From an uncultured Lachnospiraceae bacterium (lineage in GTDB: Bacteria; Bacillota; Clostridia; Lachnospirales; Lachnospiraceae), in the NCBI GenBank assembly GCA_910588845.1, contig CAJURU010000018.1:1-64000 (forward strand): a DNA stretch of 64,000 bases. The letters are read 5' to 3'. The notes beneath the pieces are model-generated. The model saw only the letters and a program-made list of their open reading frames with translations. It did not search any database and had not been told where the DNA came from. A program made the translations under genes and the position numbers. Shown piece by piece: positions 51,941-61,457 of the stretch (position 1 is its first letter; each line of letters opens with the position of its first letter).

Positions 51941-53284
51941 TTACTCTCCCTCTTTCAGTACTTCCAAGGCTTTCTGAATCTGATTGTCATGCATAGGATT
52001 ATATACCTCATCCTCTTCATTGAGATATTGATATTCCAACTCAATATCCGGAGAAATACCCACCTCATGAATATAATTTCCCTTGGGCGTAAAATATTTC
52101 GCCATCGTAAGCTTGATTGCGCTGCCGTCGCTCAAGGGAATAATCGTCTGCACAATTCCTTTGCCAAACGAGGTCGTGCCAATCAGCGTACCATATTTAT
52201 AATCCTTGATAGCGCCTGCAAAAATCTCGGAAGCGCTGGCGCTGTTGCCATTAATCAACACCGCCATGGGAATATCCATACATGATGCGTCAGATTTATA
52301 ATCGGAACGGTGGCCGTACTTATCCTCGGTGTACACCAGCAAGCCTTCCGGCAATAGTTTATCCAGTATTTCACACACAGATTGCAGAACGCCCCCCGGA
52401 TTATCGCGCAAATCGACAATCACAGAGACCATCCCCTGGCCCTGCAGCTTCTCTATCGCTTCGTCAAACTGCTCCGGTGTGGCCGTGGAAAACTCGGTAA
52501 TCTGGATATACCCGACATTCCCCTCGAGCATCTCATATTCAACCGTAGGCACTTCAATCTGCCGACGCTCTACATCAAAGCCAAGATAATCCTTCTCTCC
52601 ATGACGTATAACCTCTATATGGACAGTAGTGCCCTCCTGCCCTTTGATATGAGTTGTCAGCTCCGACAATTCCATGCTGTCGCCTGCAATATCGTCCACC
52701 TTGGCTATCACATCTCCATCCCGGATACCGGCTTCCTCCGCCGGAGTTCCCGGATAAACATGCAAAATGGTAACCACCTTGGTCTTGGCGTCCTGCGTAA
52801 GCACTGTGCCGATACCATAATAAACACCTGTCGTACTCTCATTAAAAGACGCATACTCCTCGGCAGAAAAGTATGTGGAATAAGGATCTCCCAAACCTTC
52901 CGTCATTCCCGCATACAAACCTTCCACCATGGAATTTTTATCTACCTTTTCATAATAGTACTGGTCAATCAAGTCGGCCAACTGGCCCGCTTTTTCTTCT
53001 ACCGTGCTGTCCGTGACAACTTCCTTAGTACTCTTGGATAAATCCAGCTCTTTGTCCTTTCCCGGGCTTACGTTTTGTATTAAGGCGTAACCGCCAATTA
53101 GTAAAAAAACACCAAACACAAGCGTGCAAAAGCTGCCAAATAAAAAGCCCCAGCCAAATCCTGGAGGCTTCGTAGGATACTTCGCTCCCGAGAGTTCACA
53201 GCACTCCCTTTCCAAACGCTCGAACTCCCGCTGATAGCGCTCATGATCATCCAATTCCTGCTGTTCCTTATTTTGTGTGTCCAT
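51941..53284 (-). CDS. Membrane-anchored C-terminal processing peptidase (S41, CtpA-like)
   Basis: 447 residues from ATG at 53284 (GAGGG 6 nt upstream; an ATG 21 nt earlier has no site). A short cytosolic part and one membrane helix (GFLFGSFCTLVFGVFLLIGG) precede an external S41 protease: a PDZ domain at about 165-235 and the catalytic segment GNSASASEIFAGAIKDYKYG with the Ser in SAS and the Lys in TSFGKGIVQ. It follows ftsE-ftsX on the same strand, a conserved order in Clostridia, and may process envelope or division proteins. Confidence 0.92.
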   Translation of the reverse strand: MDTQNKEQQELDDHERYQREFERLERECCELSGAKYPTKPPGFGWGFLFGSFCTLVFGVFLLIGGYALIQNVSPGKDKELDLSKSTKEVVTDSTVEEKAGQLADLIDQYYYEKVDKNSMVEGLYAGMTEGLGDPYSTYFSAEEYASFNESTTGVYYGIGTVLTQDAKTKVVTILHVYPGTPAEEAGIRDGDVIAKVDDIAGDSMELSELTTHIKGQEGTTVHIEVIRHGEKDYLGFDVERRQIEVPTVEYEMLEGNVGYIQITEFSTATPEQFDEAIEKLQGQGMVSVIVDLRDNPGGVLQSVCEILDKLLPEGLLVYTEDKYGHRSDYKSDASCMDIPMAVLINGNSASASEIFAGAIKDYKYGTLIGTTSFGKGIVQTIIPLSDGSAIKLTMAKYFTPKGNYIHEVGISPDIELEYQYLNEEDEVYNPMHDNQIQKALEVLKEGE

Positions 53285-53380
53285 ATAATCCCTCTTTTCT
53301 TCCATTATCCCGGCATAATAATCCAGCTAAATTCTCTAAGGAGCCCCGAAACAACATAGATACCCCTCGCTCTAAAACTC

Positions 53381-54289
53381 TTACACTTTCAGATGCTTTC
53401 TGATCGTCATACGGCTGCCTAAAAAGCCAATGCCCACGCCCAGAATCAGCCCTACGGGAATTAAAGTTGCAAAAACTTTGTCCACTGGCAAAAATTCCAA
53501 CATGCTGCTGAGCCAGCGGAATTTTTCCGCCACATAGAAAATAATTCTGCGGTACATAAAGTACAGCACCGTCAGCGGCAGCGCCGAACCGATAATTCCA
53601 ATGAGAATTCCCTCTACGATAAATGGCGCGCGCACAAAATAGTCGGTCGCGCCAATCAATTTCATAATCGCAATCTCCTCCCTGCGCACCGCAATACCGA
53701 TGGTTACCGTATTGCTAATCAAAAATACGGCGACACAGAGAAGAATTAAAATAATTCCCGCAGAAACATAACCTATCAAACGGTTGAAATCCGTCAAAGT
53801 ATTGGCTGCAATATCGGAACTCTTCACTTCCTTGACCCCATTCAGCGATTCTAAGTATGTAACAAGAGATTCCTGCATGGAAATATCGTTCATGTAGACT
53901 TCATAATGCGAAGAATTTACCAGCGGATTATCATTGGTGAACCCTTCCGCCATCTCTTCCGAGCCCTCAAAATAAACTTTCTGAAACTCATCCCACGCTT
54001 GTTCCGCAGACACAAATACTTTCTTGGAAACCTCCGCGCGCTTGCTTATCTGGGTTCCAACCTCATCTATCTGCTCCTGGGTCGCGCCATCCACAAAGAA
54101 TACGGTAACTGCGACGCCGGATTCCACTTCCTTTACGACGCTCTGGAAATTCACGACTACGGAATAAAACACGCCGAACAGAAAGATGCAGGCCGACATA
54201 GTGGCAATTGACGCCAGAGAAAACATTTTATTCTTCCAGATGTTCTTGGCTCCCTGCCTTAATGTATATAGAAATGTACTAATCCTCAT
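53381..54289 (-). CDS. ftsX: Cell-division ABC transporter permease FtsX
   Basis: Membrane partner of FtsE that relays ATP hydrolysis to peptidoglycan hydrolases at the division site or sidewall. The 302 residues have one N-terminal helix, an extracellular loop of about 120 residues and three C-terminal helices (the FtsX pattern), with NTVTIGIAVRREEIAIMKLIGA conserved in the coupling region. It overlaps ftsE by 11 nt. The NlpC/P60 hydrolase at 59043 is a possible partner type, although it is not adjacent. Confidence 0.95.
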   Translation of the reverse strand: MRISTFLYTLRQGAKNIWKNKMFSLASIATMSACIFLFGVFYSVVVNFQSVVKEVESGVAVTVFFVDGATQEQIDEVGTQISKRAEVSKKVFVSAEQAWDEFQKVYFEGSEEMAEGFTNDNPLVNSSHYEVYMNDISMQESLVTYLESLNGVKEVKSSDIAANTLTDFNRLIGYVSAGIILILLCVAVFLISNTVTIGIAVRREEIAIMKLIGATDYFVRAPFIVEGILIGIIGSALPLTVLYFMYRRIIFYVAEKFRWLSSMLEFLPVDKVFATLIPVGLILGVGIGFLGSRMTIRKHLKV

Positions 54290-54962
54290 TGCCGCCTCCT
54301 GCCTGTTCGTCGCTCACAACAACGCCTTTCTTCATGGTTATGACACGTTTCTTCATAGTCTTGACAATATCCAGATTATGGGTAACAACAAGAACGGTTG
54401 TCCCTCTCTGGTTGATTTCCTCCAAAAGTTTCATGATATCCCAGGCATTGTGCGTATCCAGATTACCGGTAGGCTCATCGGCGAGAAGAATCTTAGGTTC
54501 ATTTACCAAAGCCCTGGCAATCGCCACACGCTGCTGTTCACCACCGGAAATTTGTCTGGGGTAAGATTTATACTTTGCCGCAAGCCCCACCATAGACAGT
54601 ACGGCCGGCACTTTGCGCCGCATGCTCTTTGCCGACTTGCCAATCGCACGCTGGGCAAACGCCACGTTCTCGTAAACATTACGGTCTTTCAGCAGACGGA
54701 AATCCTGAAAAACAACGCCCAGATTGCGGCGGAATTTCGGCACGTCTCTGTGACGGATATTACCCAGTCTTTGCCCATTGATTACGATGCTGCCGCTCGT
54801 AGGCTCCAGTTCCTTCAAGAGAAGCTTAATCAATGTGGATTTCCCGGAACCGCTGTCCCCGACCACAAAGACAAATTCTCCCGTCTCAATATGCAGGCTG
54901 ACATCATTCAACGCCGGAATCCCGGCAGAATACGCCTTACTGACATTTTCAAGTTTAATCAT
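54279..54962 (-). CDS. ftsE: Cell-division ATP-binding protein FtsE
   Basis: ABC ATPase of the FtsEX complex, 227 residues. Walker A GDSGSGKST at 35-43, signature ISGGEQQRVAIARAL, Walker B ILLADEPTGNLD and the switch His in VTHN are all present. It is first in the ftsE-ftsX pair and starts 17 nt after the stop of the PucR-type regulator, so co-transcription from upstream is possible. Confidence 0.96.
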   Translation of the reverse strand: MIKLENVSKAYSAGIPALNDVSLHIETGEFVFVVGDSGSGKSTLIKLLLKELEPTSGSIVINGQRLGNIRHRDVPKFRRNLGVVFQDFRLLKDRNVYENVAFAQRAIGKSAKSMRRKVPAVLSMVGLAAKYKSYPRQISGGEQQRVAIARALVNEPKILLADEPTGNLDTHNAWDIMKLLEEINQRGTTVLVVTHNLDIVKTMKKRVITMKKGVVVSDEQAGGGNED

Positions 54963-54978
54963 ATAAGCCTCCTAAACC

Positions 54979-56067
54979 CTAATAATCCAAAGACTCCATA
55001 TACTTCATGTATTTTACTACCATCAGCGCAATCTTAAAGGTAATGGCATCCTCAAAGATACGCAGATCAAGCCCTGTGCTCTTTTGCAGCTTATCCAACC
55101 GGTATACAAGCGTGTTGCGGTGGATATAGAGCTGTCGCGAGGTCTCCGACACATTCAGGCTGTTCTCAAAAAATTTATTGATGGTCGTCAGCGTCTCATC
55201 ATCGAATTCATCCGGCGACTTGCCGTCAAAGATTTCTTTGATAAACATCTTACAAAGCGGTATTGGCAGCTGATAAATTAAACGGCCGATCCCCAGCGTT
55301 GAATAGGCGATAATCCGATGGTCCTCGAAGAAAATCTTCCCCACGTCCAGCGCCATCCGCGCTTCTTTATATGACCTGGAAACTTCTTTAATTTCATTTA
55401 CGATCGTCCCATAAGCAATATGAATTTCCTGATTCTCACAGCTATTGAACATATTTAAGATAACTTCCGCTGTCTTATTTAACTCATCATAACCTTCATT
55501 TTCCAGAACTTCCTTCACGACGATAATATTCTTCTCATCCACCGCAGTGATGAAATCCCTGGACTTGCTGCCTAAAAGCCCGCGCACCTTCTCCATCTCA
55601 TTGCCCTCTTTCTCAAGGGCAGTCTCTATAATAAACACAACCCTGCGGGCCTCCGTGTCTATGTGAAGCTTCTTGGCACGATTATAGATATCGACAAGAA
55701 GCAGGTTATCCAACAATAAATTCTTAACAAAGTTATCCTTGTCAAAACGCTCCTTATACGCCACCAAGAGATTTTGAAGCTGGAACCCGGCAATTTTCCC
55801 TACCATATACACATCTTCACTGTCTCCGTTTGCCAGCAGGATATATTCCAGTCGATGGTCGTCAAATACTTTAAAAAACTGACATCCCAAAAACACCTGG
55901 CTATCCGCCGGCGATTCCACAAAAGCGAGCGCCGCTGTAACGTAATTATCCGTATCCTGAAACGTTGTCGCTAAAACTTTCCCCTCGGTGTCAATAATGC
56001 ATAAATCAATTCTGGTGATTCCTTTTAAGCCATCAATTGTATTCTGAAGTATCTGATTTGAAATCAT
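54979..56067 (-). CDS. PucR/CdaR-type transcriptional regulator
   Basis: 362 residues from ATG at 56067 (GGGAG 8 nt upstream). An N-terminal sensory part (about 1-130, CdaR/sugar-diacid or PAS-like: GITRIDLCIIDTEGKVLATT) is followed by a GGDEF-like middle domain and a C-terminal PucR helix-turn-helix (NVSETSRQLYIHRNTLVYRLDKL). CdaR proteins respond to sugar diacids in E. coli, but no catabolic genes flank this one. It precedes ftsE closely on the same strand, as in several Clostridia, so a cell-envelope role is equally possible. Confidence 0.88.
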   Translation of the reverse strand: MISNQILQNTIDGLKGITRIDLCIIDTEGKVLATTFQDTDNYVTAALAFVESPADSQVFLGCQFFKVFDDHRLEYILLANGDSEDVYMVGKIAGFQLQNLLVAYKERFDKDNFVKNLLLDNLLLVDIYNRAKKLHIDTEARRVVFIIETALEKEGNEMEKVRGLLGSKSRDFITAVDEKNIIVVKEVLENEGYDELNKTAEVILNMFNSCENQEIHIAYGTIVNEIKEVSRSYKEARMALDVGKIFFEDHRIIAYSTLGIGRLIYQLPIPLCKMFIKEIFDGKSPDEFDDETLTTINKFFENSLNVSETSRQLYIHRNTLVYRLDKLQKSTGLDLRIFEDAITFKIALMVVKYMKYMESLDY

Positions 56068-56308
56068 ATTGTCCACTCCCTTTCTTCTCCGTTACGCCTC
56101 TTTCTGAACATCCCATCTGATTACTTGTACATTATTTTCTATGCAACTTTCACAAATTATATTTCACCTATTTTCCCTTGATGAAATAACCTAATTTATA
56201 GTTTAATGCAAAAGCACAAAAAAATAAAGAGGAAATCGTCATTTTTTTATGCATTTCCTCAATTATTTTTTCAAATATGATATTTTTTGTCATAGGCATA
56301 GTATACAA

Positions 56309-57181
56309 TTATGGTTTGATGAACCCTTCCCCTAAAACTTCCCTCACATCGCCGACCACCACAAAGGCCTTGCGGTCAATCTCATGTACTAACTCTTTGA
56401 GGCGCACAATCTCCTTCTTGGAAACCACACAGTACAGCACGCATTTCTTATTGCCGGAATACATACCATAGGCATCCATACCTGTCACACCCCGGTCAAG
56501 TTCCTCCATAATCCGTTTGGCAATTTCCTCATAAAAGTCTGTAATAATATATGCGCCCTTAGAAAACTTCATACCCTCTAAGATAGTATCTGTCACTTTC
56601 GAGGAAATGTAAATCGCCACAATTGCATACATAGAAGGGCGCAGTCCGAACACATACAGTCCTGCAAGCACGATCATACCGTCCAAAACCTGCATAATCT
56701 GCGGCACGGAATAATGTTTCAACCAGCCTTGCAGCAGCAGCGCCACCATTTCTGTACCACCAGTCGTTGCGTTGGCCCAGAGAATCATACCCATAGCTAC
56801 TCCCGCCAGCACGCCGCCGAAAATAGACGCCAGAATGTAATCACCAGCAGCGAAATCTATTTCCGGTATTACATAGAGCCAGGCAGAGAGCAACACTGTG
56901 GCAACGCCTGTCCTCCAGATAAAACGCTTTCCCTTAATCTTTAAGGCAATTAAGAAAAATGGAATGTTCAAAGCCAGGTTAGCAAACCAGAGGGGAATCC
57001 CGCCCTCATAGAAAAATCCCGTCAGGCTCTTTATCAGAATGGCAATGCCTGTAAATCCTCCCGTAACCAGACCGACGGTATCAAAAATACATTTAATGGC
57101 AAACGCCAGAAGTCCGGTTCCGGCAATAATTACCAGATACCGAAAAAGCGGTTTGCGCAATTTATCAAAAATCTTATCCAT
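56309..57181 (-). CDS. YitT-family membrane protein (DUF161 + DUF2179)
   Basis: 290 residues. About five membrane helices form the YitT/DUF161 part (residues 1-205: GGFTGIAILIKSLTGFFYEG), followed by a cytosolic DUF2179 domain at about 210-290 with the YIITDFYEEIAKRIMEEL segment and the typical C-terminal GEGFI. Function of this widespread family is not established. ATG at 57181 has GAGG 6 nt upstream and overlaps the stop of the glycosyltransferase gene by 8 nt, so the pair is coupled. Confidence 0.9.
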   Translation of the reverse strand: MDKIFDKLRKPLFRYLVIIAGTGLLAFAIKCIFDTVGLVTGGFTGIAILIKSLTGFFYEGGIPLWFANLALNIPFFLIALKIKGKRFIWRTGVATVLLSAWLYVIPEIDFAAGDYILASIFGGVLAGVAMGMILWANATTGGTEMVALLLQGWLKHYSVPQIMQVLDGMIVLAGLYVFGLRPSMYAIVAIYISSKVTDTILEGMKFSKGAYIITDFYEEIAKRIMEELDRGVTGMDAYGMYSGNKKCVLYCVVSKKEIVRLKELVHEIDRKAFVVVGDVREVLGEGFIKP

Positions 57182-57866
57182 TATCTTCCTCACTGTCATT
57201 CTTTTTATGGCGGATAATCAGCGTATGCAAGATGCCCTTTTGAATCAACTTCCTGGCAATACCCGCCACTTCAGATTTCCCCTGCCTGCCAGCATAATCC
57301 CTGCCAAGCCCGTACCAGATTTTCGCATTGAGCTTCTCTTTATGCTCGTTGAGAAAATATTCCTGCTGGGGCGTCGGCAATACGGATAAAATCACGTCCG
57401 GCGTAGCAATATTGATTTCATTGATCACCGTGTCATAGTCCCCGCCGCAATCGGTAATTGCGTAGACCCCTGCAATCTTGAGCTTTTCATAATTCTCATT
57501 GAGAAATCCCTGCAACTGCCCAATCTGCTCGCCAGATTCGCCCAACAGATATACGGTGCGCTTATTGCGCGCCGCCCTTCTCAAGAATTCCTTCTGAAAT
57601 TCATTTTCCACAGTCTCTTTCGTCCGCTGCGAAGAAACGATTCCTGCTGCCTTTAAAATCTCCTTATCACAAATAATTGCCAAATCAAGATTTTCTATGC
57701 AGCTTTTCACCAACTCGTCCGACTTCGCTTTCACAAGCGTGTCCATGGAAATAGTTTCCACCGTACTCATAATCGTACTGTTCCAACAAACTTCCATGCG
57801 CAGCATCGCTTCCCGCACCGTATAATTATCAAGATTTATACCCAAAATATCTATTTTCTTTACCAT
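57174..57866 (-). CDS. WecG/TagA/CpsF-family glycosyltransferase
   Basis: 230 residues. Transfers a sugar, in known members N-acetylmannosamine(uronic acid), onto a lipid-linked acceptor in wall-polymer synthesis. Family features: an N-terminal GINLDNYTVREA segment, TVETISMDTLVKAK, and the catalytic region around VYLLGESGEQIGQL, ...PDVILSVLPTPQQEYFL. The last third (LNAKIWYGLGRDYAGRQGKS) is characteristic. Substrate is not evident and no other wall-polymer genes are adjacent. ATG has AGAAGG 8 nt upstream. Confidence 0.85.
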   Translation of the reverse strand: MVKKIDILGINLDNYTVREAMLRMEVCWNSTIMSTVETISMDTLVKAKSDELVKSCIENLDLAIICDKEILKAAGIVSSQRTKETVENEFQKEFLRRAARNKRTVYLLGESGEQIGQLQGFLNENYEKLKIAGVYAITDCGGDYDTVINEINIATPDVILSVLPTPQQEYFLNEHKEKLNAKIWYGLGRDYAGRQGKSEVAGIARKLIQKGILHTLIIRHKKNDSEEDNG

Positions 57867-58079
57867 ATAACACCTTCTGCTTAGTGATAACTTTCCCCGT
57901 TACCAGCTGCCTTATGCCGCCAATTTTATAAGGCCTCTCCCATACTTTCAGCACAAAAAGCCATCCTAATTTTAAACTATCTATGAAGTATACCAAATGA
58001 AGGAAATTTTTTCAACCGCCATTTTCTTTATTCCATGAAACCTTGGCGGAAGTGCAAAACTGCATTTGCTTCCTTAATT

Positions 58080-58500
58080 ATCCTCAAATGCGCCCCTCAT
58101 TATTTCTACAACTGCGCAAATTAACTGACATTTCATCTCTCTGAACCATGTTTTTTGTTTTTTCTCTTGTCAATATTTTTTTCCAATTTTTTGAAAAAAT
58201 GACAATTTTATTACAACTTCACAAAACATACATTCTTATTATACCACTATGTCAACCTGATTTTTGTCGAATTTTATGTGGATAACGTTGATAAGTTCGT
58301 GTATAACTCAATATCCTGGATTTTTCATAAGAATATTATGTGGATAACTTCTTTGTAACTTTGCATAATTTTAAAAATGAAAGAAATCTTTGTGCAATTT
58401 GTAGACGTCGACGTTTGTCAAAACTTTTTTTCATTTTGAGGGTAAGAATTTTTATTACAAAATTATGAATTGTGTAACAATTTGTAACATTTTTAAACAT
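58080..58500. other. AT-rich gap with DnaA boxes and a 0A-like box
   Basis: A gene-less gap (57867-58588) that is very AT rich. It contains two perfect DnaA boxes, TGTGGATAA (TTATCCACA) at 58277-58285 and 58339-58347, a near-match CGTGTATAA at 58298-58306 and a weaker GTTGATAAG at 58288, all in one orientation. A perfect Spo0A-type box TTGTCGAA lies at about 58265-58272. Such a grouping is typical of replication origins or DnaA-titration sites, but no dnaA, dnaN or rpmH is near. Confidence 0.5.
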
Positions 58501-58588
58501 CCTTGATAATGGCTTAATCCTATATTCAAATGGAACTTCCGCACTAACATATACTCGTTCAGAAAGCCTTGCCGCTTATGCAAAAAAA

Positions 58589-58906
58589 CTAATAAACCGG
58601 CCTTTCCCACTGATAGCGTTCCATGTCCACATGATCGTCCACAAACTCCACGCCCTCCGCCTTCAGCAAGGTAATCTGACGATTGCCGCCCCCAAATGCA
58701 AAGGCTGGCGAAACTCTTCCTTCCTTATTGACGACGCGGTGACAAGGGATATGCTCCGGGTCTGGATTTGCGTGCAGCGCATAGCCGACAACCCGCGCCC
58801 ATCGCCGATTGCCAGCAATCGCCGCCACTTGCCCATAAGTCGCTACTTGTCCATAAGGTATCTGTTTTACTACTTGGTATATTTTTTCAAATGCAGATTG
58901 TTCCAT
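58589..58906 (-). CDS. MGMT-family DNA alkyltransferase (short form)
   Basis: 105 residues from ATG at 58906 (AAAGGAG 5 nt upstream). The family motif IPCHRVV includes Cys55, the alkyl acceptor in O6-alkylguanine-DNA alkyltransferases, and the helix-turn-helix part (PYGQVATYGQVAAIAG, RRWARVVGYALHANP) is intact. Only the C-terminal DNA-binding/alkyl-transfer domain is present; the N-terminal domain of longer Ada/Ogt proteins is lacking. It may repair O6-alkylguanine or act as a damage-recognition protein like ATL proteins, though those lack the Cys. Confidence 0.88.
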   Translation of the reverse strand: MEQSAFEKIYQVVKQIPYGQVATYGQVAAIAGNRRWARVVGYALHANPDPEHIPCHRVVNKEGRVSPAFAFGGGNRQITLLKAEGVEFVDDHVDMERYQWERPVY

Positions 58907-58944
58907 AAAAACTCCTTTAGCGCAAATAAGTACCATTGTTGCTT

Positions 58945-58998
58945 TTTCTATATCTTTCACGCTTTAGCGTGACAAGGTCTTTCCTATAAGATAAAAAA
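58945..58998. repeat. Terminator-adjacent dispersed repeat, copy D
   Basis: TTTCACGCTTTAGCGTGAC then AAGGTCTTTCCTATAAGATAAAAAA. The inner hairpin CACGC-TTTA-GCGTG is perfect, and the left arm is degenerate. On the minus strand it starts in the T tract of the NlpC/P60-gene terminator. Confidence 0.7.
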
Positions 58999-59024
58999 CC
59001 GGATTACAGTAAACTGTAATCCGG
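58993..59024 (-). terminator. Rho-independent terminator of the NlpC/P60 gene
   Basis: Minus strand CCGGATTACAGT, a 2-nt loop, ACTGTAATCCGG, then TTTTTT, 19 nt after the stop codon. Confidence 0.9.
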
Positions 59025-59042
59025 CCATCTCTTCTTATATTC

Positions 59043-60245
59043 TTAGAAAATTCTTCTTACTGCAACAATCGTACGATAGTTAGCAGGAGAAGTGTATTTA
59101 ATTCCTGTTGCCTCAGTACTTGCGTGCACGATGGTGTTGTTGCCTACATAAATTCCAACGTGACCGCTGTAGCAAACAATATCGCCAGGCTGCATAGCAC
59201 CTGGATCAACGCCATAACCAACACCTGCCAGCGCGCTGGAGGAGTGCGGAAGTCCTACGCCAAACGCTGCATATACACTCATAACAAATCCAGAACAATC
59301 TGCTCCGTTTGTCAGGCTTGTGCCGCCATATACATATGGATTGCCAACAAACTGGCAAGCATAATTAGCAACCGCCTGGCCGTTTCCACCACTTGGAGGA
59401 GCATAGCTTCTGCTTGGCGCTGAACTGCCGCCAGAAGAACCAGCAGAACCAGAAGACCTTGAGGAGCTGCGTGAAGCCGCTGCCTGTCTTGCTGCCTCCT
59501 CAGCCGCCCGTCTCTCTTCTTCTTCTTTCTTAAGACGTGCTTCCTCGGCTTCTTTGGACTCTGCTACGATATAATGGGTACTGCAATCAACGAATTCATT
59601 AGAAACCCAGCCTTCGCCTTCTTCAATAGAAACCTTTACCCATCCGTCCTTCTCTTCCACTACAGAAAGCTCTTCACCTTCCGGCACCTGACCCAAAAGT
59701 TCTGCATCAGTGCTTGCCTCTGAACGAACATTCAAAGATTCTGTCTTAACATCTGCCACACGGCGTCCCACGGACTTCGCCAGTTCTGCATTACCCAATA
59801 CCAGGAATTCCGCCTTTATGTAGCCCTCTACGTCGCCAGAATGAATCTTGTACCAGTCTCCCTCTGTTCCAAGTACGGTACATGCTGAATTATTATATAA
59901 CTTTCCAAGTACTTCACCGTCCTCGCCTGCGGCGGAACGAACATTAACGTAATTATCTACCTGAGCAATTGCGATATCATCATATTCAGATTTCACAACA
60001 GCCTTCTCATTCTGCGCTACCTGTGCGGAGCTGTCTGAGCCATTCCCCAATGACTTGGCAATTGCCCCCGAAACACCTGCGGTAGAGCTTGTCTCACTCT
60101 CAATCTGCACTTCATCCTGAGTCGCCGAAATTAAACTTCCTACGCCTGCATTCAATGCTGCGTTTGCTACAAAAGAACTTCCAGACAATACCACTGCCGC
60201 GGTCAGACAACATGTAGTTGCTCTTCTGATTGAATTCCTGTTCAT
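59043..60245 (-). CDS. Secreted NlpC/P60 cell-wall hydrolase with two SH3b domains
   Basis: 400 residues from ATG at 60245 (GGAGG 5 nt upstream). A signal peptide (about 1-30: RRATTCCLTAAVVLSGSSFV) precedes two SH3b wall-binding domains (about 90-150 and 165-225: YVNVRSAAGEDGEVLGKL, SLNVRSEASTDAELLGQV), a helical Glu/Arg/Ala-rich linker, a Ser/Gly-rich linker and a C-terminal NlpC/P60 domain. The catalytic Cys is in GADCSGFV, His in GHVGIY and the third polar residue in HAS. It cleaves a peptide bond in peptidoglycan stems, and may be a partner of FtsEX. It has a consensus promoter and a strong terminator. Confidence 0.94.
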   Translation of the reverse strand: MNRNSIRRATTCCLTAAVVLSGSSFVANAALNAGVGSLISATQDEVQIESETSSTAGVSGAIAKSLGNGSDSSAQVAQNEKAVVKSEYDDIAIAQVDNYVNVRSAAGEDGEVLGKLYNNSACTVLGTEGDWYKIHSGDVEGYIKAEFLVLGNAELAKSVGRRVADVKTESLNVRSEASTDAELLGQVPEGEELSVVEEKDGWVKVSIEEGEGWVSNEFVDCSTHYIVAESKEAEEARLKKEEEERRAAEEAARQAAASRSSSRSSGSAGSSGGSSAPSRSYAPPSGGNGQAVANYACQFVGNPYVYGGTSLTNGADCSGFVMSVYAAFGVGLPHSSSALAGVGYGVDPGAMQPGDIVCYSGHVGIYVGNNTIVHASTEATGIKYTSPANYRTIVAVRRIF

Positions 60246-60325
60246 CTTACCCTCCATCTTATGCTTTTTATTGTTACAAATTCCTCTCGGAATTCTTCAT
60301 TTGTTACGATTTTATTACAGGACTT

Positions 60326-60354
60326 ATTATAGCAAAGGGTATTCACTATGTCAA
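60326..60354 (-). promoter_or_regulatory. Consensus sigma-A promoter of the NlpC/P60 gene
   Basis: Minus strand TTGACA, 17 nt, TATAAT, about 75 nt before the ATG. It is a perfect match and suggests high constitutive expression. Confidence 0.85.
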
Positions 60355-60446
60355 CCATAATATTTTACAAAATTATACCACTATTTGTACGCATACTATA
60401 AATAGTGACAGCTTTGCCGGGAGTAACGCGGACTGGAGAGCCGAAT

Positions 60447-60484
60447 CAAAAACAATGGGAAAACCACAGAGGCTTCACCCATTG
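60447..60484 (-). terminator. Rho-independent terminator of trxB
   Basis: Minus strand CAATGGG, 18-nt loop, CCCATTG, then TTTTTG, about 30 nt after the trxB stop codon. Confidence 0.75.
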
Positions 60485-60512
60485 CTTCGCAAAATCTATA
60501 TTGGATTTACTT

Positions 60513-61427
60513 TTAATTTCCACTGAGATACCGCTCCACGGAAGTAATTGCATTTGCTCCGTCCGCTGCCGCCGTCACCACCTGCCTGAGCTGCTTTGTG
60601 CGCACATCGCCAGCCGCAAAAACCCCGGGCACGCTGGTCTTCGTATCCTCTCCCGCGATAATATACCCCTGCTCATCCTGCGCAACGATATCCTCTGCCG
60701 CCGTAGTATTCGGCTGAATGCCCACCGCAATGAAAACGCCCTGTACGCAGAGCGTATGTTCTGTGTCTTCTATAATATTGTGCACAAGCAGGCTTTCCAC
60801 CTGTCCTTCCCCACAAATTTCTGTCACCCGGCTGTTCAGTACCAGTTCAATATTCTCCGTCTCCTTCACACGCTCCTGGAGAATACGTGCTCCGCGAAAT
60901 GCATCCCGCCGATGAATAAGATACACTTTTTGGCATCCCCTGGCGAGGAACAGCGCGTCCTCCAAGGCCACGTCTCCGCCTCCGACAACTGCCACCTCTT
61001 TCCCACGGAAAAACGCCCCGTCACAAGTTGCACAGTAAGAAACGCCTGTTCCTGTAAGCTTTTCTTCCCCCGGAACCATGAGCTTGCGGTGCCTGGCGCC
61101 GGTGGCGAGAATCAAAGCTTTCGTTTGATATGCCGCCTTATTGGTTATCACTACTTTCGTATCATCCTCAACCTGAATTTCCTTTACCTGCTCATTGACA
61201 AATTCTGCCCCCAGCTGGTCGGCATGGGCGCGGAATTTCTGCCCCAGCTCAAAACCAGTAATTCCTGGAAGCCCGGGATAATTGTCCACTTCATAAGTGT
61301 CCAGAATCTGTCCGCCGCTCATCGGCTTCTCCTCTATAACAAGCGTCTGAAAACGGGCGCGCTGCGCGTAGACAGCCGCGCTTAACCCAGCTGGCCCGCT
61401 TCCTAAGATTATCACATCATATACCAT
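60513..61427 (-). CDS. trxB: Thioredoxin-disulfide reductase
   Basis: NADPH-dependent flavoenzyme that reduces thioredoxin. The 304-residue protein has the FAD-binding GSGPAGLSAA at 9-18, the redox-active CATC at 132-135 (VSYCATCDGAFF), the NADPH-binding VVGGGDVALEDAL and the final GVFAAGDVRTKQLRQ segment near the FAD. Start ATG has AGGAGG 6 nt upstream. It ends at a terminator and has no thioredoxin gene beside it. Confidence 0.95.
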   Translation of the reverse strand: MVYDVIILGSGPAGLSAAVYAQRARFQTLVIEEKPMSGGQILDTYEVDNYPGLPGITGFELGQKFRAHADQLGAEFVNEQVKEIQVEDDTKVVITNKAAYQTKALILATGARHRKLMVPGEEKLTGTGVSYCATCDGAFFRGKEVAVVGGGDVALEDALFLARGCQKVYLIHRRDAFRGARILQERVKETENIELVLNSRVTEICGEGQVESLLVHNIIEDTEHTLCVQGVFIAVGIQPNTTAAEDIVAQDEQGYIIAGEDTKTSVPGVFAAGDVRTKQLRQVVTAAADGANAITSVERYLSGN

Positions 61428-61457
61428 ATTTGACCTCCTGTTTTTTTATATTCTAGT

